Below, in pieces: positions 38,488-49,397 of a stretch of DNA of 64,000 bases. Source of the stretch: Paragorgia papillata (taxonomy: Eukaryota; Cnidaria; Anthozoa; Scleralcyonacea; Coralliidae); NCBI GenBank assembly GCA_035771165.1, contig JAWNZC010000238.1:786001-850000 (forward strand), in the 5' to 3' direction. The position numbers were made by a program, and so were the translations under genes. The first letter of the stretch is position 1. Every line of letters begins with the position of its first letter. The notes below the pieces were generated by a model. It did no database searches and was not told the DNA's origin. It was given only the letters and a program-made list of their open reading frames with translations.

Positions 38488-38880
38488 TTGCATCTAAGGA
38501 TGATGGACCACAGGTCGCCCAAACTCATGGTGTGAGCAGTTATGTATACAAGAATTTAAGTCAAAATGATAGATTATTTCCTCTTAATTGCTTTGAATTT
38601 TTGAAATTTACTGAAATATAATGTACTTATCTCTAGTACAAAGTGTATTTGTCCTACTGACGTGGTTTCGGTGAGATTTTATAAACAGTCTGGGACTGCA
38701 CCCAGGCTACATAATTATAAACCTGACATAGCCATGATTTATTAAACCCGATGATCGGGTTTTCGAAATTCGAAGAATAATTGGCGGAATGATCCAAAAT
38801 TTCAGAAAGACAAACGTATTGACCCCAAAAGGACTTAAATTGATGGTGGGAAAAGGACTTGGGAAGCACGGGTGGCGTTA

Positions 38881-39088
38881 GCCTGGTACCCTGGCCCAAT
38901 CAAAGAATATGGGCCAGCCGCCAGGTAACCACTAATCTCATTCTCACGTCATCAGGGCTAAATCCACTTATGGCGATTGCAGTTTTACTCATAGCTACTA
39001 AAAACGCGCGAAATTTCAACCAATAGGAAAGCAGAAGTATTTAGTGGTTACCTGGCCCATATTCTTTGATTGGGCCTGGGTACCAGGC
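38881..39088. mobile_element. TIR MITE (GCCTGGTACCCTGGCCCAAT family), copy 1
   Basis: The inverted ends are GCCTGGTACCCTGGCCCAAT and ATTGGGCCTGGGTACCAGGC, with TA on both sides. Copy 2 is at 51127-51333 in the IMPACT intron. Confidence 0.75.
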
Positions 39089-39099
39089 TAGGATGGCGT

Positions 39100-39530
39100 G
39101 TGCTGTTAGGGTGCTGCCTCTCACCAAAAAGTTAAGCCCAGTTCGACGGGGTTAGTACTTGGATGGGTGACCGTCTGGGAATAACCCCGTTTCTCGAGCT
39201 TGGAACACTCATGTGAGTAGAGTTTAGTTGGTCTCTCCTGTGCTTCGACGGTTTTTCGCCGAGTTCTCCGGTTTTCCTCCCTCCATAAAATCAACACCTA
39301 GGTCTGTGATTGGTGGTCTGACATGTGTGTCATAAATGTGTCGTAGGGTGGCTGCTTCGAGCGCCTTTAATATGCCTTTGACTCTGCCACTTGAAATTTA
39401 GTAATGTAAATTGCTCTTGAAAAGCCCCTTGTGGGAAGAAGTAATTAAAATCTGTATTCTGTATTGACACAATAAACATGTAAGTAAAACAGTAATGTTC
39501 ATAAACTTTTATTTTGTTGAATATATTATT
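39100..39530 (+). mobile_element. 5S rRNA-derived SINE (SINE3-like)
   Basis: The head, about 39106-39189, matches the 3' half of 5S rRNA including its internal promoter: AAGTTAAGC, GGGGTTAGTACTTGGATGGG and TGACCGTCTGGGAATA. The 5' half is degraded. The body that follows includes TTCTCCGGTTTTCCTCC, a core shared with 31597-31795. The end near 39480-39530 is uncertain. Confidence 0.65.
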
Positions 39531-40182
39531 CGTACGGTAGTATTCGCGTTTCAATAATAAAACATGGCAATGTCGGGTTTATAATTATGTAGCCTGCGTG
39601 CAGTCCCAGAATGTTTATAAAATCTCACCGAAACCACATCAGTAAGACAAGTACACTTTGTACTAGAGATAAGTACACTATATTTCAGTAAATTTCAAAA
39701 ATTCAAAGCAATTAAGAGGAAATATTCTATCATTTTGACTTAAATTCTTGTATACATCACTGCTCACACCATGAGTTTGGGCAACCTGTGGATGGACACT
39801 ACCAATGAAACATATGTTCTACGACATAGAAGTTTGACGTCAGCGTAGAACATGTTTTTCATTGGTGGTGTCCATCCTTAGATGCAACCGACGGTAATCA
39901 AGGGACCGGAATTCGAATCAAAAACGGAAATAAATCTTCGATGAATACGGTAATATGACGAAAGTGTTGACGTCATTCGTCCAATATTTTCATTATTTAA
40001 TTTAATGATGACATCATTCACAATAATGGTTTCTTGACAAAAAGGCCCCGTATACAGATTCACATTGTTTTTCATCTTCATGGGAATAAAAAACAATGTG
40101 AATCAGGATACTTTTGCTCTAGTGTAAACGGGGTCTTAGTCTATTATATACATCATTACATGCACCTACAGTAACATAAATG

Positions 40183-42020
40183 CAGGGGTGGATCTAGGAG
40201 AAAATCTGACTGTATCGTATTTGTGATGACACCAAAGTTAGGGGGGTACAGGGGCATTCCCCCCGGAAAATTTTGAAAATTAAGACACCGGAAATGCGTT
40301 TTCCTGCAATCTGAGGTAATGTTTAGACAAAATACAGCGGCACGCGCAACTTAAATTTTTCATGAATATAAATAACCAAAAACGACAAATTAAAGTTAAC
40401 TTGTATTATAAAAAGTTTAGTAATAAATATTGTCAACAACTAAAACTGTTTATGTTACTGTAGCCATTATTTAATACTCAATATACAGGTCAGCCTACCT
40501 ATATCGGCAATCTATCATACTTTATAAATTAATTAGGCTATAATAATAAGCCCAGACATCTACTTTTTATATTCCCATTCTAAATGCATGGGTTACCTGG
40601 ACATTGTAACATTACTAGCAAATAATTATACTCAGAATTGCACATTCTAAATGTGTTAATGCCATTGTGATCAAAACGATGATGACACAGACACTAGTAT
40701 ACAGAGAGGTTCATGATGTTTTAAAATTAACGACAACATTTAATACAACTAAATTAATGATATTTTCAAAAGCATATCAGAACAGCAACTATCACTCAGT
40801 ACTTTGCTTTACGCCGACTCAAGTAAGTCTTCATTTTAATGTAAATCACAATACACACAAGTCAAGGACAGTCTCAGTCATTCTCATTAACATACTCCAA
40901 ATTTAGTGCATAATATTAGTAGCTAAAATATTTATTATTCATGAACTTTATACCTCACTGGGTGCTGATTTGAAGAGCGCGATTCCTGGCTGCGAGGGAA
41001 CTGTAGCTCGAGCTGTAGCTTCACAAAATAAGACACAGCAAATTCGGCTGTAAGACACTTCTCACAATACGCTTTAAGAGGGAGTAATCTACTCGCCTTT
41101 TCCTCCGGAGAATAACTTCCAAGACACGCAACAGCTGTTGTAGAACACTGTTGGACGCCATGGTGAGTTAGAGGCGCTTGCCGCTCGTAAAGTTGCATAA
41201 AACTAAATCACATCACGCCGTAATCATATTTAGATCGTCGGAGACTGCTCCGATACAGTCAACTGTATCGGAAGTGTGGAAACTGCAGCAAAACGTGACC
41301 AAAATCAAGCATTTTGATTGGTTTGATACATTGAACTAAAAATAACTGGAACGCTACGTTCAACCGGAAGTTTGAAGCCAAATTATGCAAGTCGTACCCA
41401 GCCTTTCCACGAAAAAAACAAACACGGCCAAAACAAAAAAGTAGAAACACGCGTGGAAGTGCGTGTCTGGGAGTCAAAACTGGCTTCATGGGAGTCAAAT
41501 TTTGGCTTCAAGATTTGTATGCGCAGTTTACTGAACGTAGCGTTCCAGTTATTTTTAGTTCAATGGTTTGATACAGTCAATGACGACTCGATCAACTGTA
41601 TCAGATACAGTCGCTACAGTTACTATATTTAGCACAACTGTATCAATCGTAACCTAATCGGGAACACATCGCCAATAAAGAATCGAGACGAGAGCGCCTT
41701 TTGCGCGATGCTTCACTGGCAAGGAAACGCAGGCTGGTGGGGATGCGCTTACGGGCAATTTTTGCGGGCTACCGAGAATTTCCTACAGAAAAGTGCGAGT
41801 TCGTCTCGCTGATAGTAGAACAGAACTTATTTTAAGCTTTGAAAAATTGCGCACATTAACATCAAAGAATTTGAAAATGATGTTGCTGAACTTTGAAAAA
41901 GCTACTTGTGAAATGTAATTATTCGAATTTTAATTTATTTTAATTTAATTAAATTAAATTATTAAGTGAAAATCTGACTGTATCATACGATACAGTTGAT
42001 ACAGTCTAGATCCGCCCCTG
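40183..42020. mobile_element. 1.84-kb DNA element with CAGGGGYGGATCTAG ends and AAATG TSD
   Basis: The termini CAGGGGTGGATCTAG and CTAGATCCGCCCCTG are inverted. AAATG flanks both (40178-40182, 42021-42025). The paralogue at 2134-2150 (CATAAAGGTGCATG) is the empty site. A 5-bp target and CAGGGG ends fit some hAT-type groups, which is an inference. Subterminal TGTATC/GATACA motifs and an inner inverted repeat (41316-41366, 41530-41578) are present. A short frame starting with the ATG at 41163 (minus strand, MASNSVLQQLLRVLEV) is unassigned. No transposase. Confidence 0.8.
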
Positions 42021-42738
42021 AAATGTGCATGTTGAGTGAGGCTCTACTGTGATTCGCTCCAAACATTTCACACGCTGATCAAATCTGATAGAAGTGAAGC
42101 GACCTTATTACTATTAGGATTGCGTAGGATGGCGTAGGACATTGCGTAGGAAGGCGTCGGATGGCGTAAAATATCGCGCCTGCGCATTGAAGAAATGCGG
42201 ACAAGTTGTGGCACTCGAGTTGGAATTCTAGCTGGTTGTATTTCTATTCTGTGCTTTTGCCCACTTGTTCTGACATGACGTCATTTTCTCATAAGATAAA
42301 ATGTCAGGATACGACAGTCGACAGATATACTTTGATGCAGTGCAGAGTGAGGCCCCTTGACGCCCCCAGCTTCCGTAGAGCCACTTAGACTTTCCAAAAT
42401 TAAAGTGGCCAATCATGAGAGACAGCTGTAACGTGCAGTAACTGACAGCTGTAACTGTTGCCACTGGCGTAGGCAGGTTTGACTAATTAGGTGGGCACCA
42501 AGTGGGTCAAGGCCCACAGTGACATTTCTAAGGGGGGCAGCTAGGATGCCTCCGGAAATTTTTTTAAATCTAGTGCTCTCTGAAATACCATTTCCTGCAT
42601 TTCGGGAGAAAACTTTATAGAATTCTGAACATTATAAAACGCCATATAAAATACAAAAATTAAATATTTACATTATTTTTGGTAGGATTGCGACAAACTT
42701 TGTAGTCAGTTTGTGTAATAATGGATGATGTCATTATA
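42021..42738. repeat. End of duplicated block, copy 2
   Basis: Homologous to 2150-3035 but lacking the TGATTAAAGTTAATC-type hairpin text of 2360-2490. It includes the hAT-like remnant at 42450-42690. Single-copy sequence follows. Confidence 0.7.
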
Positions 42739-43000
42739 AACGCGGATTGGATACGCAACTGAATACAGATAGATGTCTAGATATAATTTTTGTGGAATTT
42801 TATCGACTACGTGATAGGAGACGTACTTGACGTCTCGATCTATTAGTGTTGAATGATAATTAAACTTGTGGACGTCCATTTCCATGTTAATATATATATA
42901 TATATACAGTATATATAAACATCTCCATTCTTTCCACATAGGAACTAAGAGTCTCTCTCATAGCTAAATTCGCCAACACGGCCAAATAACCCACCAGTTG

Positions 43001-43118
43001 CACAGGGAGCCGGTGCCGTGGGCACCTGTGGCGGACTCGAAAGACGCGTGCAGTCCCCCGCGCGTCTTTCGAGTCCGCCACAAGGTGCCCACGCGCTGCC
43101 AAGATGGGCTCCCTGTGC
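43001..43118. repeat. GC-rich imperfect palindrome
   Basis: CACAGGGAGCC and GGCTCCCTGTG form the ends, with an inner GGCGGACTCGAAAGACGCG and CGCGTCTTTCGAGTCCGCC around a small loop. Confidence 0.7.
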
Positions 43119-43249
43119 CAGCTGTTGCCATTTTCGATTTCTGAAAACCACGTGTTGAGCTGTCTCGAATGTCTCATGATCTGTCTGTAATATTTAACCC
43201 GGGCACACAGAGGTTTTACCCGGGCCTGTGCCTGGATAGGCCCGGGTGT

Positions 43250-43637
43250 CAACCTCGTACCCAGGGCCATTTGTAGGGAACTGGGCCAAGATGGCGGGAA
43301 CAAATGGCCCTGGTGGAGGCTGGGCTATCTCAGCCTCTGATTGCTCAAGAGCTTATGGCGTAAATCAGACGGTTTGATTTTGTATTATTTTTTTAAAATT
43401 TTATTTTGAACTTGTCGGTTGTTCCTGCCCACGGCACGGGAAATTATATTTCAAACCATGCAATAATTAGCTGTAATTAGGTATAATTACTGTGTAAAGG
43501 ACTGAGTTCTAGTTATCAAAATGCGCAATATACTGCGCATTTTGAGCTAGCCTCCACCAGGGCCATTTCTTCCCGCCATTTTGTTTTTGGCCGCCATCTT
43601 GGCCCAGCCCCTACAAATGGCCCTGGGGACGAGGTTG
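43250..43637. mobile_element. Mutator-like MITE, 388 bp, 9-bp TSD
   Basis: The ends CAACCTCGTACCCAGGGCC and GGCCCTGGGGACGAGGTTG are inverted, with longer arms containing TGGGCCAAGATGGCGG. CCCGGGTGT flanks both sides exactly (43241-43249, 43638-43646). Nine-base duplications are typical of Mutator-like elements. Confidence 0.75.
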
Positions 43638-44754
43638 CCCGGGTGTAGCTACACCACTGAGTCTGTTGCTATAGCAACATAGATGCAAAAATGCTGAACA
43701 CAATATATGGAAGAGCAACAAAGGCACAAGGATAGTGAGTGACAATGACATGGACCCTTGTTAGATAGATTAATTGGACCAAAGACAGGGATGGTGCAGC
43801 TGGGATGGTGGAGCTGGGATGGTGGAGCTGGGGGGGGGCTCCACTTTTTCTTAGAGGGAAGATGTCCCAGCCCCACTTCACTCCACTGTCCCTGAAAGCC
43901 TATAGAATTTGGAGCTAAACTATGGAGAAAAAAACATCAAAAGGGAGAAGAAGGTCCGAGGGGGAAGGAAATAAGTGAGAAGATGATCAACAGGTCAAAG
44001 ACCATTTGAACAAGGGTTTATGTAAGGAATGATGGGCCCAGACACTGGCACCCGAAAAAGCCCTGAACCCCTGACTTTTATGATTTGACTAGGTCAGCAT
44101 TGACTGGTCAAATTTTCTGTAGAAGCAAGCTTATTTTCTTCACCTTTACTGTCCATTTACATTATAATTTATTTTTTTTAAATTTTATTTTATTAGCTTT
44201 GCCAGATAAAAAATGTTTATGTACAGATAACAACATAGAAAAGTTACTTAGTAACAATGGCTGGGGATCCGCAACAGCGATTAGCCAATTACAGTGGGCC
44301 CGATATATAAGTTAATGTATAAAACTATATAACTATACTAAGTATAACTAAATACAGATACTGACAGAATTACATTTTAGACGTACGAGGATTTTCACAG
44401 TTGTAACTACCGTAGTTTCCAATGATGTAAAATAATAATTTAGCATATTAAACTGATTTACCGGTAAACGAGTTGAGACTATCCATACTAAGGTTCGACA
44501 AGTTCTGATAAAAAAGGATCTCTGATAGGTGGTAGTTTTACATTTACGGGTACTGTAACAATTGTAAAACTCTTACCTCCTGCAAGAAGAGAAAAAACAG
44601 GTATATATTGACATTTGAACTTTGGCAGGTGAAAATACTACTAAGACATTGACAATTATTATGTGGTCCAATGCTGATAAATTTCCACCCAATACTGATC
44701 ACCAACCTTGGCAACATTATTCTGGAAACTGCTAGGCCATTTGTAAATGAACTT

Positions 44755-44938
44755 TAACACCAGACAATTTTACTCGTCAAGTGAAGACCAGCTCCTACAG
44801 TAGGTATCCACGTGTGAAGCATCATATAGAAGGTGGTAATCTGCTGGGTAAAAGGTTAACTCATTCCTGACAGCCAGCCAAACACAATCCCTTTATTATT
44901 TTAGTCCAACACCAGATTATTTTACTCATCAAAGAGAG
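44755..44938 (+). repeat. Two single-unit relics of the 25-bp minisatellite
   Basis: TTTAACACCAGACAATTTTA with CTCGTCAAGTGAAGA (44755-44790) and GTCCAACACCAGATTATTTT with ACTCATCAAAGAGAGAA (44904-44940). Both carry the GTCAAGTGGAGAG-type continuation seen only at the ends of the large arrays (9530, 18690, 32040). Confidence 0.7.
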
Positions 44939-45521
44939 AACTCTCAGACATCCCAGACAGTAAAACTGCAATGTTTTTTTTGCCTAAAGGCCAACCATGA
45001 GTTTCAAAATCACATTTTATAATGTACATTACCACACAAATCTTCTCAAATAAGTTTCTGATTTCCTTTCTGCCAACTTTTTTCATACTGCCATATATTA
45101 CTGTTAGATCCTTAATAAAGTAAGACACACCAGTTTTAATCTGTAATATCTTCCACTTTGCAAAATCCATGTATGTCATGAATTAGGCTGGCACCACACA
45201 TTAGTGTATGGAAATCATTAAGTTGAGGGTAGTTTACACTTTACTGTACTCAAGTTATGCAATGTGTCAGGTTTTAGCACATACTGCCATTTGCAAGCCA
45301 CTGTTAAAGGCTCATTTACACAGGCAATTTTTGCTATGATGTTTCTCCTCCTGACTGATGTGATCGAGTGGATTGACTTACAAATGCATTGGACATTTGT
45401 ACAAAGCAATAGCGGTTCAATACATTTGTGAGACATCCATTCAATCACATGGGTCAGAATGAGAAAAATGACACCAAAAATCACCTGTGTATTAAAAGGG
45501 GCCATTAGGCATGCAATGTTT

Positions 45522-45699
45522 TCATGTTTCTTTTATGTTTAAATGTTGCAAGTTTCACCAGAAAATGTTGAACATTAAACGATCAATTTGCACTGTGATT
45601 TAAAAAAAACTTTCAAAATCACAGTGCAAATTGATTGATTTGTTATTTAATTTTCAATGTTTTGTGGTAAAATTTGCAACATTCAAACATGAACAAACA
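45522..45699. mobile_element. Hairpin element
   Basis: CATGTTTCTTTTATGTTTAA to TTCAAACATGAACAAACATG with inner arms ATCAATTTGCACTGTGATTT and the complement. Confidence 0.55.
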
Positions 45700-46770
45700 T
45701 GGAAAAAAATCACACACCTAACAGTGACTGGCAAATGGAAGTACTGGTAACCTACTTTTGGTGGTATTAAAACTCATTAAACTGTAGTGGGTCAGTTAGT
45801 GTATAAAACAAGTCGGTAAACACACTAGTGGGTCAGGTTAGTGTATAAACTGATAGACCAATTGCAAAACTCCCTGGAAGCGAGGCTTTTCAGAGGTTAC
45901 CATTTCTAGGACCCAATACATGTTAGTTTATTGGCTGTTCTTATTGGTGTACTTGAAATACATGAATGCAATAGCCACTTTTACATAGAAAACACTAATG
46001 CAACCCCCCTTGCGCTCTTTTTTATTGAGGGCCTGGAAATAGCTACTCTTGTTGGAACAATGAAAATATAGTTTAATTCTGGTAGAATATGTGAAATAAA
46101 AAAACAAAAACTCTATTTTTTGGAAGAAAAAGGTAACAAAGAACAAAGAAAAATTTAAGGATGCTATTTCGTAAAACATATTGAGATGAACAAATTTGCA
46201 CGTTGCATCCCAGGTTTGAACTCGATCTTGTTTGCATGCAAACTGATGTTACCACCAGACTAATTTTATCAAAATATTAGGGTTATATTGAACAATGGCC
46301 AATAAAGTAATGTGCATCAGGGAGTTTTGCAATCAGTCTATTAGGGTTAGGATTTTTGTTTGGGTTAGATCATAAAAGTATTCTTGCATTTAAACATAGG
46401 CATACAAAAAGCTGGATATTTACTCACTACGATAAACTGTAAAATTTCCCAGTTTGAAATTAGTAGGTTATCAAATTGGTGTACATTGTACTAGTAATTG
46501 CATTAATTCATCAAAATGTTCGTATTTACAAAAAGTGGTACTTAATTAGAGAACAGCTGTGCTTCGGTATCCAATTCTGGCAATTGTACGACGTAATTCA
46601 AAAAATAAACTTGTCAGGTTTGTGATCATTTGTATAAATATATATATAATTCCTTTTTTTTCTCTCGTGTAGCCAAGCCTATCTTGTTTCCTCTTGTGGT
46701 TCATCCTTGTTTCACAAAAGCCAGGGGTGCTACTAATATTCCAAATATAATATATTATATCTTGTGTCAT

Positions 46771-47175
46771 CTAAGTTGTCACTTCCTTTCGTAAAGTTCT
46801 CGTCACATCCATTGAAACAAGAACGAGAAAAATCCACAAAAAAATAAATATATAAAACCAGGAAAACGAAGAGCGAAGGTGTCCGTCAAGCTTGGCACAA
46901 ACGAGGCAAATAAAAATGAATTTTAAAACTAGCAGCAGAAGGAACCAAAGTTTTCTTCGTATAGTCTCTTCGTCGTCGTGAAAACGGCGTCTCGTATGAC
47001 GAAAGATTCTCGATAAAATCACCATCATAAGTGCTCCATCGCAAACTATAACGGGGATAAAAACAATGAACATGTTCCAGTCGCTTTCTTGGTCCAGTCG
47101 TACAACAAGGAAAATAGTTGTCACTAAAGTTATAGTCCAAAGAACGAGTACTCTAGCTGGCAAAGGGACGGCCAT
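46771..47175 (-). CDS. TMEM60: TMEM60-like four-pass membrane protein, intronless
   Basis: The ATG at 47173-47175 opens a single-exon frame of 134 aa. The known TMEM60 is of almost the same length. Four hydrophobic segments lie at about residues 9-27, 34-54, 76-93 and 104-123, separated by a basic loop HTRRRFHDDEETIRRK. Family-type text includes LVVRLDQESDWNMFIVFIPV in the first pair and LVLKFIFICLVCAKLDG in the third segment. The protein's job is unknown in the family; it is predicted to sit in an internal membrane. Reading upstream of the ATG is open but has no other methionine. GCGCGCGTCTGCCTCG just upstream suggests a promoter region. Confidence 0.85.
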   Translation of the reverse strand: MAVPLPARVLVLWTITLVTTIFLVVRLDQESDWNMFIVFIPVIVCDGALMMVILSRIFRHTRRRFHDDEETIRRKLWFLLLLVLKFIFICLVCAKLDGHLRSSFSWFYIFIFLWIFLVLVSMDVTRTLRKEVTT

Positions 47176-47400
47176 TTTGCATATGAATACATGATCGCGC
47201 GCGTCTGCCTCGCCGTTTATGAAATTAGGACTGGGGCCGGGCACAAGCTGTTAATTTGTTAATTTCTGTTAATTAACAAATTAAGCCTGTTAATTTCATA
47301 TTTATTACTTTATAATTTTATTAATTATTATTCTATTGTAATTAAGATTGAAAAAAATAAATGAAAATACAAATCTAAATATCATATTTTCAGTCTTAGA

Positions 47401-47510
47401 TTAAGTTTAGAATAGAATAGAATAGAATAGAATAAAACTTTATTTCACGAGGGAAAAGACGTATTAACCAAAAAGGTTATCTAACATACGGCCCTCAGTT
47501 TAGGTTAGGT
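47401..47510 (-). mobile_element. Probable non-LTR retroposon 3' end
   Basis: The minus strand reads CTCGTGAAATAAAGTTTTAT and then (TCTAT)n. A short 3' UTR ending in a pentamer tail is typical of CR1/L2-like elements or SINEs. No coding part is attached. Confidence 0.45.
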
Positions 47511-47611
47511 TATCAAAGCAATGATAGCCTGAAGCAATGATGGCATGCTAGATTAGCCTGCTTAGATCTGCAGGCCCGATTACAAATGTCGCCGGTCCAG
47601 GTTCATGCTGG

Positions 47612-47795
47612 TCACAACACAGCACAGCACAGCACAACATATCACATCGCAACGCAACATTTGACACGCCACCACACGCGACACAACACAGCACGACACA
47701 TCGCAACACAACACAACACAACACAACGCAACGCAACGCAACGCAACGCAACGCAACGCAACACAACACAACACAACGCATCGCAACGCAACCCA
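47612..47795 (+). repeat. Pentamer microsatellite (ACAAC/GCAAC)n
   Basis: Interrupted AACAC, AACGC and GCACA pentamers. Long reading frames through it are artefacts. Confidence 0.9.
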
Positions 47796-47965
47796 GCAAA
47801 TCACAGTAAACAGCAGCAACGAGTTGCATGGTCTATTTGTGTTTTTCTCCCTTGACGCACAGAATGAACACAAACATACACGTATAAACATTGAACTACT
47901 ACCTCAAGTGGGTCGAAGTTAGCCTTATTCATTCTGGCTTTGAGCTGGTCATTGGAGCGCTTCTT

Positions 47966-48170
47966 TCACCCACCAATGGATCGAGAGGATAGTTGTCCCA
48001 ACAGCTCATCGGCTTTTTTTCACAATATCACCAATAGATTTATCAGTACAGTCAAGCATCTTAGTAACGTGTACACCGGTCTCTAAGTAACTGTATTCAG
48101 CTGCAAAGTTAATATTCTGGTTAATACCACATGTCTCATTCACCTCTGGAATATGCCCTGCCTCAGGATA
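47966..48170 (-). pseudogene. Coding-like relic with a homopolymer frame break
   Basis: The minus strand is open as HIPEVNETCGINQNINFAAE then YSYLETGVHVTKMLDCTDKS then IGDIVKK. A run of seven A (complement of 48014-48020) shifts it to an early stop. With the frame shifted, a further 18 or so codons (starting DELLGQL) run to TGA at 47966-47968. There are no introns. I do not recognise the protein. It may be a processed pseudogene or an element fragment, or a real last exon with a sequencing error. Confidence 0.4.
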
Positions 48171-48985
48171 GCATGACAACATGCGCTATCTGCATGTTAG
48201 AAACAAGTCAATGCCAAACTGGCCTACTGGCACCCACCAGTATACTAATAGTCCCACCAACCAATATGGTACCTCCTCCATCCCAGAAATCAATCATAAT
48301 CTGTAATATTAATAGAGAGCTTAAGCATACAGGCGTTTTAGAGCCACGGACGGCGATTGAATTCAATAGCATTTTTCATTCAAAACAATGATCATTATCA
48401 TTGCAATTTAAAATTCCAAGAGCAAAGTGAATGCCGTCGTCGTTCTACACAAGACGTCATTGAGAGCATTTTCACGTTCTTGAGACGACGGGAACATCTA
48501 GAACGTTGAGGCCTGTCATCGTTGTTTTACTACAATAGACATGCTTTTAAAGTAGAAAACTGGTATTTAAAGGGGATAATTTCATTACATTACAATATAA
48601 ATGTATACAAGATCTGTATTTTTATATAAAGATGAAATTTAAGCTTATGAGCTAACAGTTTAGATATGTGATTATTCATAGCCTTTGTTTTGGGTAAAAA
48701 AGTATTTTCAAAGAATACGCGGTTCAGTAGTTCTGTATTGTATTCCTGTTCTTCCGGTCACCGTCCGTGTCTCAAAAACGCCTAATATGCTTAAGCTCTC
48801 TACTAGTCAGTGATCATCAACAGTTACAATATATACTGGATAGTGTACTTGCAACTGTGGCCCAGGGCAGCTACCAGGCAGGAAAACCAAACTGAAATCC
48901 AGGTAGACCCTGAAACCAACCCCAGTTAAAACAGAGTAATTATGTAACACCAACTAGACCAACAACAAGGCCAAGTATTTTATAA
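48171..48985. other. Intergenic stretch
   Basis: No gene supported. AT-rich; a partial MITE-like text CACGGACGGCG at 48340 and TCCGGTCACCGTCCGTG at 48755 hint at a degraded inverted repeat. Confidence 0.35.
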
Positions 48986-48987
48986 AC

Positions 48988-49150
48988 AGTGAAATAAAAG
49001 TAGTGTGATGCGTAGGCAGTGTTGAAATACAAATCGAAATATGGTAAGGTTTGAGTACTGCCGATATTATTGAACGTAGTTTCTAACGTTTCAAGCGAAG
49101 GCCCTTCGTCAGAGAGGAAGTTCGAAACGTTAGAAATTTACTACATATTT
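48988..49150 (-). ncRNA. Hammerhead-like motif, copy 2
   Basis: The minus strand reads CTCTGACGAAGGGCC then TTCGCTTGAAACGTTAG. CUGACGA and GAAA are again present with a changed but still partly pairable stem between them. Upstream text GCGTAGGCAGTGT is shared with 37830. The stem could alternatively fold as CGAAGG/CCTTCG, which would disrupt the core. Confidence 0.3.
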
Positions 49151-49397
49151 CGACAAGTATTTTATATATGATATGATCATATAAAAATATGATCCATATA
49201 TATGATCATATAAAAACCATTTCTTCTCAAGCTACACTATACTAATGACTTGCCAGACCCACATGCAGTGTGAGAGAAACCTTCAGAGCAAACTTGAAGA
49301 AATAAGCGTTATAAAATAAGCCAAGAGCATGCTGATAACAGGATAAGTGGAAACAAGAAGCAATTACATACAATATGCAAACATTGATCTTATTATA

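Larger units (their letters stand above)
38508..39791. mobile_element. Long-TIR DNA element, 1284 bp, ATGGA TSD
   Basis: Arms of about 230 bp (38508-38740, 39560-39791) begin CCACAGGTCGCCCAAACTCA and end TGAGTTTGGGCAACCTGTGG. ATGGA flanks at 38503-38507 and 39792-39796. The empty site is AAGGATGGACACC near 1584. It has no transposase and contains the MITE at 38881-39088 and the 5S-like SINE. Confidence 0.8.
43647..46770. other. Intergenic stretch without a supported gene
   Basis: Holds an imperfect GCTGGGATGGTGGA repeat (43798-43835), two minisatellite relics (44755-44938), a possible TIR pair (45310 and 45480) and a hairpin (45522-45699). Open frames here show no recognisable domain. Confidence 0.5.

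Noticed and set aside
39106..39189. Functional 5S rRNA gene
   Set aside because: Only the 3' half is recognisable, the 5' half is degraded and a non-5S body follows.
47548..47891. Cysteine-rich small proteins on the minus strand
   Set aside because: Low-complexity translations of the ACAAC/GCAAC pentamer array.
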